A DNA stretch of 23,760 nt from Desulfuromonadales bacterium (GTDB lineage: Bacteria > Desulfobacterota > Desulfuromonadia > Desulfuromonadales > UBA2294), in assembly GCA_014859615.1 (NCBI GenBank), contig JACUTX010000014.1, positions 1 to 23,760 of the forward strand, read 5' to 3'. The position numbers and the translations under genes are program-made. The notes beneath the pieces were generated by a model. It was not told the DNA's origin, searched no databases, and saw only the letters and a program-made list of their open reading frames with translations. Position 1 is the stretch's first letter. Each line of letters starts with the position of its first letter. Positions 1 to 6,421 of this stretch are shown in pieces.

Positions 1-59
1 GTCAGGCTCCGGGCGCATAATTATTTGTTAGTAATCAACGAACATGTCTATTTATGCAG

Positions 60-138
60 GTCATTCCCGAAACGATTTTGATCGGGAATCCAGCTTTTTA
101 GCGATTGCAAGCAGGATCTTAAGCTTTTCCCGGATGAC
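60..138. repeat. Degenerate copy of the 84-bp MITE-like repeat
   Basis: The left half (GTCATTCCCGAAACGA, then ATCGGGAATCCAG) matches the copies at 4569-4652 and 5772-5855 almost exactly. The right half has decayed but still ends in CCCGGATGAC, the counterpart of the terminal GGGGATGAC. It lies in the 203-bp non-coding leader before pilC. I see no convincing gene end in bases 1-59; a short frame closing at 18-20 could be the tail of an upstream gene such as pilT, but cannot be identified. Confidence 0.7.
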
Positions 139-203
139 AGCTTTTGTGACGAATTAATGTAAAGCATTTACAGCCGGCTCATAATCGACGAGAGGTTTTA
201 AAT

Positions 204-1415
204 ATGGCCAAGTTTTCATGGGAAGGTAAAACCAGAACCGGCAAAGTCCAGAAAGGTGTGATGGAAGCACCTAATGAGAATGCGGTGATGAACCATCTCC
301 GCTCTCAGGGGGTGATGCCTTCCAGCGTGAAAGCGGCCGGTTCAGGGCTCAATATGGAGATTAACATCTCTTTTATGCAGCCGAAGGTCACCACCAAAGA
401 TATCGTTATCTTTACCCGGCAGTTTTCAACCATGATCGATGCGGGTCTGCCTCTGGTGCAGTGCCTCGATATTTTGTCGCGTCAGCAGGATAACAAAACC
501 TTTCGCAAGGTTCTGACCGAAATCAAGGAGTCGGTCGAATCCGGCTCCACCTTTGCCGATGCGTTGAAAAAGCATCCGAAGATATTTGATGACCTGTTTG
601 TAAACCTGGTCGCGGCGGGTGAAATCGGCGGTATTCTCGATACCATACTCAACCGGCTTGCAGCCTATATTGAAAAAGCGATGAAGCTCAAAAAACAGGT
701 TAAAAGTGCCATGACCTACCCGACCACGATCATCGGCGTCGCTTTTATGGTTATCTCCGTTATCCTCGTCTTCGTTATCCCCCAGTTTCAAAGCATGTTC
801 GAAGATTTTGGCGGCACACTGCCGATGCCGACCCAGGTCGTTATTAATATTAGTGATTTTATTCAGGGGTATATCCTGCATATCATTGTCGGGACGGTCC
901 TCTTTGTTGTCGGTTACAAGCGGTTTTATGCCTCAAAAAGAGGACGGGAGATTCTTGACGATCTTTACCTGAAGGCGCCGGTGTTCGGTGAACTGATCCG
1001 CAAGGTCTCCGTCGCCAAGTTTACCCGCACCCTCGGTACTATGATCTCCAGTGGTGTGCCGATTCTCGATGGTCTCGATATCGTCGCCAAAACTGCTGGC
1101 AACAAGACCGTCGAAAAAGCGATCTACCGGGTCCGCCAGAGTATCAGTGAAGGGAAAACCATCGCCGAACCGCTGGAAAAATCCGGCGTTTTCCCGCCGA
1201 TGGTCTGTCAGATGATTGCTGTCGGCGAGCAGGCTGGCGCTCTCGATACCATGCTGAATAAAATTGCTGATTTTTATGATGACGAAGTCGATGATGCCGT
1301 CGCTAACCTCACCGCGATGATGGAACCGCTCTTGATGGCGTTTCTCGGTGTCACTGTCGGGGGGTTGGTTATCGCCATGTATCTGCCGATCTTCAAACTC
1401 GCCGGAAGCGTTTAG
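204..1415 (+). CDS. pilC: Type IV pilus inner-membrane platform protein PilC
   Basis: PilC is the inner-membrane platform on which the PilB and PilT motors act during pilus assembly and retraction. The 403-aa product has the family's usual length and its two GspF/PilC domains, at about residues 65-190 and 265-395. The N-terminal segment (MAKFSWEGKTRTGKVQKG) is typical, as are the motifs FTRQFSTMIDAGLPL and, in the second domain, FTRTLGTMISSGVPILDGL. Hydrophobic segments at about 170-195, 220-240 and 370-395 fit three membrane passes. GAGAGG at 190-195 precedes the ATG. It is followed 5 bp later by pilS and is probably co-transcribed with it. PilB and PilT, often just upstream, are not in the window. 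Confidence 0.96.
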   Translation: MAKFSWEGKTRTGKVQKGVMEAPNENAVMNHLRSQGVMPSSVKAAGSGLNMEINISFMQPKVTTKDIVIFTRQFSTMIDAGLPLVQCLDILSRQQDNKTFRKVLTEIKESVESGSTFADALKKHPKIFDDLFVNLVAAGEIGGILDTILNRLAAYIEKAMKLKKQVKSAMTYPTTIIGVAFMVISVILVFVIPQFQSMFEDFGGTLPMPTQVVINISDFIQGYILHIIVGTVLFVVGYKRFYASKRGREILDDLYLKAPVFGELIRKVSVAKFTRTLGTMISSGVPILDGLDIVAKTAGNKTVEKAIYRVRQSISEGKTIAEPLEKSGVFPPMVCQMIAVGEQAGALDTMLNKIADFYDDEVDDAVANLTAMMEPLLMAFLGVTVGGLVIAMYLPIFKLAGSV

Positions 1416-1420
1416 AGCCA

Positions 1421-3127
1421 TTGCCTGAACAGACGGAGCATTTTACAGGAACCGATAAACAGCAAGCGATCCGTCGCCGTCTGGCCTGGTTTTTATTATC
1501 GCGTCTCAGTGTCGCCACCCTGTTTCTCGGCGGGACCATCGCCTATCAATTGCGGGTCGGCCCGATCGGAAGCCCGGAGCTCCCCTTTTTGTACGGGATG
1601 GTCGGGTTCACCTATCTGCAATCCGGAGTGTCGGCTTTTTTTCTGCAAAAGACCAGGCGTCTTGTTTTTCTCGCCCAGACCATTGTCGGCTACGATCTGC
1701 TTCTTGCCACATTTCTGATCTATCTCACTGGCAGCTTCGCCAGTCACTTTTCTTTTCTTTATCTGCTGATAATATTCAGTGCCAGTCTGTTTTTGCGCCG
1801 CAGAGCGATCCTTCTGGTCGGTTCGGCGGCAGCGATTCTTTACGGCGGTCTGCTCGATCTGCAGTATTATCAAAAGCTTCCGTTGCTCTCCGGCCTGATC
1901 TATCCAAAAAGTCTGGACGGGATCGAGGTCTTTTATGCGATCTCTTTGCATGTCTCTGCTTTTTTTCTGACCGCACTGCTCTGCTCGATCCTGGTCGAAA
2001 ACCGTCTAAAAAGTGAACGGGCGCTGGAAAAAAAGGCGATCGACTTCGAAGAGCTGGAGCTGCTGAACAGAGCGATCCTTGCCAATATCAACAGCGGTCT
2101 GATGCTGATCAATGCCAAAGGGCGCATCCGTTCTTTTAATAAAGCGGCAGAGCATGTGACCGGATACTCTTTTTATGATCTTTACGATCGCGATGTGCGT
2201 GATATTTTTCCAAATTTTGATCTTTTTGATCTGACCGGGTTTAACCCGATTCTCCGGGGACAAGCCGAGTTTCAGTATCCGTCCGGTAAAAATCTGACTC
2301 TTGGTTACTCGACTACGCAAGTTATGGACGCTGAGAATCGTGATCTCGGTCTGCTGGTTATTTTTCAGGATTTGACTGAAACGATCGAATTGGATCGCCG
2401 TCTGCGGCGTGCCGATCAACAGGCTGCTGTCGGGCGCCTTGCGTCCGGCATGGCCCATGAAATACGTAATCCGCTCGCGGCGATCAGCGGCTCTGTCCAG
2501 CTTTTACTTGAGGGGGAAGATCTCTGTGCGGATGATCGCCGGTTGATGCAGATTGTCGTGAATGAAGCCGATCGATTGAGTCAGTTGCTGACTGATTTTT
2601 TGTCATTTGCCAAGCCGGCGAAGCCGCAACAGTCATCGTTCGATATTGCCGAGCTGTGTGATCAGGTGGCGGATATGCTGCGGGTCGACCGTCGGTTTGA
2701 ATCGATTGATATTTTGCGCGAGTACGAATCAGGCGTTTTGATCTGGGCCGATCGCAAGCAGTTGAAGCAGGTTCTGCTTGATCTCGCGATTAATGCTGCC
2801 GAGGCGATGAATGGCGTCGGTCAATTGATCATCAGCTTTAATTCTGCGACCTCGACTCTCATTGTGGAAGATTCGGGTGCCGGGATCGATGCCGCTATCG
2901 CCCCCCGGATTTTTGAACCTTTTTTTACCACCAAACAGACCGGAACCGGCCTCGGTCTGGCAACGGTTCATACGATTGTGACCGCGCACGCCGGGTTTAT
3001 CGATGTTTCATCCGGCCGCTACGGGGGTGCAAAATTTATGGTAACCTTACCGCAGCAAAAAGAACAGGGTTTTGCCCTGTTCGGAGCCGATTCAATAGCC
3101 GCCGCAGTTAAAAATGATAAATTGTAA
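1421..3127 (+). CDS. pilS: Sensor histidine kinase PilS
   Basis: PilS is the membrane sensor kinase that phosphorylates PilR; in Pseudomonas it senses PilA in the membrane. The 568-aa product has about six hydrophobic segments (residues 20-190), a coiled linker with a PAS-like domain (about 215-320), a HisKA segment with His346 in MAHEIRNPLAAISGS, and a HATPase domain with Asn458 (NAAEAM), VEDSGAG and GTGLGLAT near residue 508. All catalytic boxes look intact. The start is a TTG at 1421, 5 bp after the pilC stop, with only a weak GGAAG upstream. No better start lies before the first membrane segment, so the exact N-terminus is uncertain. pilR begins 10 bp after the stop. Confidence 0.94.
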   Translation: MPEQTEHFTGTDKQQAIRRRLAWFLLSRLSVATLFLGGTIAYQLRVGPIGSPELPFLYGMVGFTYLQSGVSAFFLQKTRRLVFLAQTIVGYDLLLATFLIYLTGSFASHFSFLYLLIIFSASLFLRRRAILLVGSAAAILYGGLLDLQYYQKLPLLSGLIYPKSLDGIEVFYAISLHVSAFFLTALLCSILVENRLKSERALEKKAIDFEELELLNRAILANINSGLMLINAKGRIRSFNKAAEHVTGYSFYDLYDRDVRDIFPNFDLFDLTGFNPILRGQAEFQYPSGKNLTLGYSTTQVMDAENRDLGLLVIFQDLTETIELDRRLRRADQQAAVGRLASGMAHEIRNPLAAISGSVQLLLEGEDLCADDRRLMQIVVNEADRLSQLLTDFLSFAKPAKPQQSSFDIAELCDQVADMLRVDRRFESIDILREYESGVLIWADRKQLKQVLLDLAINAAEAMNGVGQLIISFNSATSTLIVEDSGAGIDAAIAPRIFEPFFTTKQTGTGLGLATVHTIVTAHAGFIDVSSGRYGGAKFMVTLPQQKEQGFALFGADSIAAAVKNDKL

Positions 3128-3137
3128 TGGAGGCGCT

Positions 3138-4523
3138 GTGAAACAGAATAATTATCGGATTCTGGTGGTTGATGATGAAGTGAGTATGCGCGATGTATTG
3201 AGCATTATGCTGCATCGTGAGGGGTATCATGTTGATGCGGCTGCCGATGGTGCCCAGGCGGTGAAACAGCTGCAGGAGAACCGCTATGATCTGGTCATCA
3301 GCGATGTGCAGATGCCGCGGATGGACGGATTACAGCTGCTGCAGCATCTGCGCGAGCGTTCACCCGATACGGTGGTGATTATGATTACCGCCTTTTCGAG
3401 CACCGAACAGGCGGTGGAGGCGATGAAGCAGGGCGCTTACGACTACATCATCAAACCGTTTAAAAATGAAGAGATTCGCATCGTCATTAAAAACGCGCTG
3501 GAGCGCAAGATGTTGCGGGAGGAGAATCTTCAGCTGAAAAAAGAGCTGGAGAAACGTTACTCCTTTGCCGGTCTGATCGGCAAAAGCAAGCCGATGCAGG
3601 TAGTCTATACTCTGGTCGAAAAAGTTGCCGATAGCCGGGTCAATGTGCTGGTGACCGGTGAGAGCGGTACCGGCAAGGAGTTGGTCGCCCGGGCGATTCA
3701 TTACCAGGGGGAGCGTAAAGGGGAGCCGTTTATCCCGATCAATTGTGGAGCGATTCCGGAAAATCTGCTCGAGAGCGAACTGTTTGGCCACGAGAAGGGC
3801 TCTTTTACCGGTGCCATACGCCAGAAAGAGGGGCTGATCGAATCCGCCAGCGGCGGCACGCTCTTTCTCGATGAGATCGGCGAACTCCCGGCGATGATGC
3901 AGGTAAAACTGTTGCGCGTTTTGCAGGAGCGCGAAATCAGACGGGTCGGCGGCACGCGGAATATTCCGGTCGATATCCGCCTGATTGCGGCGACCAACAA
4001 AGACCTGGAAGCAGAGGTTGCGCAAGGGAAATTTCGCGAAGATCTCTACTATCGCCTCAACGTGGTCCCGGTGCATATTCCGCCGCTGCGTGAACGACGC
4101 GAGGATATCCCGCTTTTGATTGAACACTTTATCGCCCAGACGGCCGGTGAAGTGAAGATGCAGGTCAGCGACGGGGCGATGCGACGGCTGCTCGATTACG
4201 CCTGGCCCGGCAATGTACGCGAGCTCGAAAATATTATTGAACGCTGCCTGGTTCTCGGCGGGGGCGACGAACTCGACGAGTCGGCTCTCCCGACGCAGAT
4301 GACTTCTCCCACAGCCTTATCGACCGGTTTTATCGAAACGCTCCCTGATGAAGGGTTTAATCTCGATGCTTATCTCGGCGGGATCGAAAAAGAGGTTTTA
4401 CTCAAGGCGCTCGAAAAATCGGTCGGTGTCCGTAAGCGAGCAGCCGAGTATCTCGGTATTACCTTCCGTTCCATCCGCTACCGTCTCGCCAAGTTTGACC
4501 TGGGCGAAGATGATGAGGGCTAG
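3138..4523 (+). CDS. pilR: Sigma-54-dependent response regulator PilR
   Basis: PilR is the NtrC-family activator of pilA transcription with RpoN. Of the 461 residues, 1-120 are a receiver domain (VVDDE; phospho-acceptor Asp56 in ISDVQMPRMDG). The AAA+ domain spans about 140-370, with Walker A GESGTGKE (Lys180), the sigma-54 contact loop GSFTGA (221-226) and an arginine-rich RLNVVPVHIPPLRERREDIP segment. The C-terminal Fis-type HTH is RKRAAEYLGITFRSIRYRL. I chose the GTG at 3138 because GGAGG lies at 3129-3133; an in-frame ATG at 3114 has no ribosome site and would overlap pilS. The stop codon's last base is the first base of a 265-bp direct repeat. A sigma-54 promoter before pilA (6308-6325) is the expected target. 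Confidence 0.96.
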   Translation: MKQNNYRILVVDDEVSMRDVLSIMLHREGYHVDAAADGAQAVKQLQENRYDLVISDVQMPRMDGLQLLQHLRERSPDTVVIMITAFSSTEQAVEAMKQGAYDYIIKPFKNEEIRIVIKNALERKMLREENLQLKKELEKRYSFAGLIGKSKPMQVVYTLVEKVADSRVNVLVTGESGTGKELVARAIHYQGERKGEPFIPINCGAIPENLLESELFGHEKGSFTGAIRQKEGLIESASGGTLFLDEIGELPAMMQVKLLRVLQEREIRRVGGTRNIPVDIRLIAATNKDLEAEVAQGKFREDLYYRLNVVPVHIPPLRERREDIPLLIEHFIAQTAGEVKMQVSDGAMRRLLDYAWPGNVRELENIIERCLVLGGGDELDESALPTQMTSPTALSTGFIETLPDEGFNLDAYLGGIEKEVLLKALEKSVGVRKRAAEYLGITFRSIRYRLAKFDLGEDDEG

Positions 4524-4568
4524 CGGCTTGAGTGAACGCAGTGAACGGGCGAGAGAAGCTTTCAGGTT

Positions 4569-4652
4569 GTCATTCCCGAAACGATTTTTGATCGGGAATC
4601 CAGTTTAAAGGCTTGAAATGCTGGATCCCCGATAAAAGCATTCGGGGATGAC
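4569..4652. repeat. 84-bp MITE-like element with 12-bp terminal inverted repeats
   Basis: It starts GTCATTCCCGAA and ends TTCGGGGATGAC, which are inverted repeats matching at 11 of 12 bases. Two internal hairpins are visible: TTCCCGA...TCGGGAA on the left, and ATCCCCGA/TCGGGGAT on the right. No protein is encoded. Short non-autonomous elements of this form are widespread in bacterial intergenic regions. Confidence 0.8.
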
Positions 4653-4660
4653 CTCTTTTT
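4625..4660 (+). terminator. Possible terminator for pilCSR supplied by the repeat
   Basis: An 8-bp perfect stem (ATCCCCGA at 4625-4632, TCGGGGAT at 4642-4649, 9-nt loop) is followed a few bases later by CTCTTTTT. It lies about 100 bp past the pilR stop. It is also an integral part of the repeat, so a terminator role is inferred only. Confidence 0.4.
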
Positions 4661-4846
4661 ACCGATGAGTTCTGTCTTTACAGATTTTCATCAGATTCTG
4701 ATCGCGGCTAAAATTGCTTAAGGGTTGGTTTTAAATCAAAGTCTTTATTGGCCGCGGATGCAATCTGATCAAATCTGATAGGTCAAAGGCAAGGCGTCTC
4801 TCGCAGAAGAGAATCAAAGGCTGTATTTGGCTGTTGTCCTTGGCGT

Positions 4847-5185
4847 CTATCTGTTTTCGATGATGTAGCTCGGCTCATCCTGGCCGTCAACCCAGACCGC
4901 CAGTAAATAGCAGACGTCGTGCTCATCAACATAGTAACGAACATGCAGTCGTCTATAGGCGATATCCTTAATTGCAAGGTGGAATTCCTGTTCAACTCCC
5001 CCCAGCGTTTTTCTCTTAACAGGCCAAGCCCTGGGATGTTCTGCCATAACGTCCAATATGGTTGTTATGGCAGACGGTAATGCAAGGTAGGCGGCGGGAC
5101 TTTTACTTTGCAAGTTTTCTCTGACAGCCGAAAAAGCGGCAAGGAAGGTTGTCGTACGCAGAATCCGGTTATATTTTTTGGCCAT
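4847..5185 (-). CDS. Putative type II toxin, RelE/ParE-like
   Basis: This 112-aa basic protein is probably the toxin of a two-gene module. The C-terminal half alternates predicted strands (FHLAIKDIAYRRLHVRYYV, VCYLLAVWVDGQDEPSYII) after helical segments, the shape of the RelE/ParE fold. I do not recognise a catalytic signature, so RelE/ParE is a fold-level guess. The ATG at 5185 overlaps the stop of the upstream antitoxin gene by one base (TAATG), a usual translational coupling in such modules. Both genes run opposite to every other gene in the window and sit between two long direct repeats, which suggests acquisition as a unit. It could instead be an uncharacterised toxin of another fold. 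Confidence 0.65.
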   Translation of the reverse strand: MAKKYNRILRTTTFLAAFSAVRENLQSKSPAAYLALPSAITTILDVMAEHPRAWPVKRKTLGGVEQEFHLAIKDIAYRRLHVRYYVDEHDVCYLLAVWVDGQDEPSYIIENR

Positions 5186-5484
5186 TATGAGCTCTTTTTG
5201 TTCGAGCGTTCAGCGCTCCTGACCATTTGCTCTCCGGCTCTTCTATCTTCATCGATTGTCTGCAGCAGATCGTCAATCGGAGCGAAGCGGCTATTCTTGA
5301 TGTCCTCCAATGATTGCAGGGTCATAATGTCTGCGTTTCGCTCAAGGTGATCATCGTTGATGAGTTTTTTCCCGCCAGATTTATAAAATGCCTGGGGTGT
5401 CATATTGTGAATACGACAATATTCACTGACGTTATGCATCTCTGTATCGTCAAGGGTGATATTGATCTGATTACGTTTTGACAT
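5185..5484 (-). CDS. Putative antitoxin with ribbon-helix-helix-like N-terminus
   Basis: This 99-aa protein is probably the DNA-binding antitoxin of the pair. Residues 5-45 (QINITLDDTEMHNVSEYC, then HNMTPQAFYKSGGKKLIND) fit a ribbon-helix-helix: a short beta strand followed by two helices. The charged C-terminal half (DLLQTIDEDRRAGEQMVRS) is the kind of extended region that wraps a toxin. A strong ribosome site (GGGAGG, minus strand) precedes the ATG. A TATAAT box and a 10-bp palindrome just upstream (5503-5521) suggest autoregulation. It comes first and overlaps the toxin by one base. Assignment rests on size, order and context, not on a recognised named family. Confidence 0.65.
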   Translation of the reverse strand: MSKRNQINITLDDTEMHNVSEYCRIHNMTPQAFYKSGGKKLINDDHLERNADIMTLQSLEDIKNSRFAPIDDLLQTIDEDRRAGEQMVRSAERSNKKSS

Positions 5485-5502
5485 AGATCCTCCCGCCTAG
5501 GT

Positions 5503-5521
5503 ATTATAGAAATGCTAGCAT
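5503..5521 (-). promoter_or_regulatory. Putative toxin-antitoxin promoter -10 and operator
   Basis: On the minus strand, TATAAT (complement of 5503-5508) lies 18 bp before the antitoxin ATG. The perfect palindrome ATGCTAGCAT (5512-5521) sits where the -35/-10 spacer would be. No good -35 hexamer is seen. A small dyad overlapping the promoter is the usual operator position for a ribbon-helix-helix antitoxin; that role is inferred. Confidence 0.45.
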
Positions 5522-5588
5522 GGGCAAAGGTAGAATGCAAGGTGTCTCATACGAACCGCGAAGACGAAAAAGAATCAAAAGGATAATT

Positions 5589-5620
5589 GGCCGCAGATGC
5601 AATCTGATCAAATCTGATAG
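5589..5620. repeat. Short dispersed repeat unit, forward copy
   Basis: GGCCGCAGATGCAATCTGAT followed by CAAATCTGATAG matches 4750-4781 with one change, and 5953-5984 closely. Here it stands alone, outside the long direct repeats, so the unit disperses or duplicates independently of them. Confidence 0.75.
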
Positions 5621-5725
5621 TCAAGTCTGCCTCACGCAAAGTCGCAAAGATCGCAAAGGGGATCAAAATCGGAATTCCAGGTTAGACCTTCAACCAGTGA
5701 TATAAATGTTTTTCTTGGCGTCTTT

Positions 5726-5990
5726 GCGGCTTGAGTGAACGCAGTGAACGGGCGAGAGAAGCTTGTAGGTTGTCATTCCCGAAGCGATTTTTGATCGGGA
5801 ATCCAGTTTAAAGGCTTGAAATGCTGGATCCCCGATAAAAGCATTCGGGGATGACCTCTTTTTACCGATGAGTTCTGTCTTTACAGATTTTCATCAGATT
5901 CTGATCGCGGCTAAAATTGCTTAAGGGTTGGTTTTAAATCAAAGTCTTTATTGGCTGCGGATGCAATCTGATCAGATCTGATAGATCAAA
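5726..5990. repeat. Long direct repeat, right copy
   Basis: This is the second copy of the 265-bp unit at 4523-4787, collinear and ungapped with about six substitutions. It contains a complete MITE-like element and both inverted short units. To its left the sequence reads CTTGGCGTCTTTGCGGC, continuous with a motif seen in degraded form elsewhere in this gap. This copy may therefore be the one in native repeat context, with the copy at pilR derived from it. Confidence 0.92.
5772..5855. repeat. 84-bp MITE-like element, second full copy
   Basis: Identical to 4569-4652 except for one A-to-G change near the left end. It keeps both terminal inverted repeats (GTCATTCCCGAA and TTCGGGGATGAC) and both internal hairpins. 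Confidence 0.8.
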
Positions 5991-6049
5991 AACTCGAGGC
6001 TTTTGTTATAGGCTAAAAACAAGAGCTAAAGGTTTGTGCTCTAAGCTTT

Positions 6050-6081
6050 ATCAGATGTTATCAGACCTTATCCGCGGCTAA
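6050..6081. repeat. Short dispersed repeat unit, inverted copy
   Basis: ATCAGATGTTATCAGACCTT followed by ATCCGCGGCTAA is an inverted, diverged version of the unit at 4750-4781 and 5589-5620; the shared cores are ATCAGAT and ATCCGCGG. It closes the repeat cluster before the pilA control region. Confidence 0.6.
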
Positions 6082-6199
6082 TCGTTTGTTTCTTTTTCTT
6101 TAAAATCAGGTCAGAATCAGTCTCTCTCTGTTTGCTGATACAGACTGACCCGATCTGGCAGGATTGATCGTTGTAGTTACATTTTGCGCCGCTTGTTCA

Positions 6200-6212
6200 G
6201 ACAAAAATTGTC
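6200..6212. promoter_or_regulatory. Candidate PilR enhancer site upstream of pilA
   Basis: GACA-N5-TGTC is a small dyad about 100 bp upstream of the -24 box, a suitable distance for a sigma-54 enhancer. TGTC-containing sites are known for Pseudomonas PilR. The dyad is short and could be chance, so this is a weak inference. Confidence 0.3.
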
Positions 6213-6307
6213 ACCGTGCGCCGATCTCAACCGCGATCGGTTTTTGTTGCCAAATCATAAACCGCCACTTTCTGTCGTTTTATACTGGAATAACTCTGTT
6301 TTTAGTT

Positions 6308-6325
6308 TTGGCATGTCGCTTGCTA
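6308..6325 (+). promoter_or_regulatory. Sigma-54 (RpoN) promoter of pilA
   Basis: TTGGCATGTCGCTTGCTA fits the -24/-12 consensus TGGCAC-N5-TTGCW with one mismatch. The GG pair (6310-6311) and GC pair (6322-6323) are exactly 12 bp apart. It lies 97 bp before the pilA ATG, giving an expected leader of roughly 85-90 nt. Together with pilS/pilR it gives the classical PilSR-RpoN control of pilin. Confidence 0.85.
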
Positions 6326-6421
6326 GTAAACTAAGCAAGATATATTTTAAGAGCGTTTATTTAAAAAGCGTTCGTTAACAAAAGCCGGCTTTTGCCGACT
6401 CATCGTAAAAGGAGAATCAAC

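Larger units (their letters stand above)
4523..4787. repeat. Long direct repeat, left copy
   Basis: These 265 bp recur at 5726-5990 at a constant offset of 1203 bp with no gaps and about six substitutions (about 98% identity by eye). The unit contains a GTGAACG-rich start, the 84-bp MITE-like element (4569-4652), and two imperfect inverted copies of a second short unit (4681-4712 and 4749-4781, sharing CCGCGGAT/ATCTGAT cores). The copies bracket the toxin-antitoxin pair. Its left edge coincides with the last base of the pilR stop codon. The remainder up to 4846 has no gene apart from the toxin's downstream end. Confidence 0.92.
5485..6421. other. 937-bp gene-free stretch between the antitoxin gene and pilA
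   Basis: I see no credible gene here; short open frames have no ribosome sites and cross repeat units. From left to right it holds the toxin-antitoxin promoter region, a single copy of the CCGCGGAT/ATCTGAT unit (5589-5620), a run resembling tandem CGCAAAG units (5632-5657) with a roughly inverted GGCGTCTTTGCG at 5718-5729, the right copy of the 265-bp repeat, an inverted short unit (6050-6081), and then the pilA control region with its sigma-54 promoter. Confidence 0.7.

Noticed and set aside
1..20. Possible last codons of an upstream gene such as pilT
   Set aside because: Only five codons before a TAA at 18-20; too short to identify.
3360..4127. Long open frame on the minus strand across pilR
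   Set aside because: It lies fully within pilR, has no ribosome site or recognisable motifs, and its composition is the mirror of the pilR codons.
5632..5657. CRISPR-like short tandem repeats (CGCAAAG units)
   Set aside because: The units are 7-10 bp with no regular spacers and belong to a dispersed intergenic repeat type.
5520..5705. Small plus-strand open frame after the antitoxin gene
   Set aside because: It runs through dispersed repeat sequence, lacks a ribosome site, and begins in the antitoxin promoter region.
6184..6378. Small plus-strand open frame just before pilA
   Set aside because: It spans the sigma-54 promoter and the expected pilA leader, with no ribosome site.
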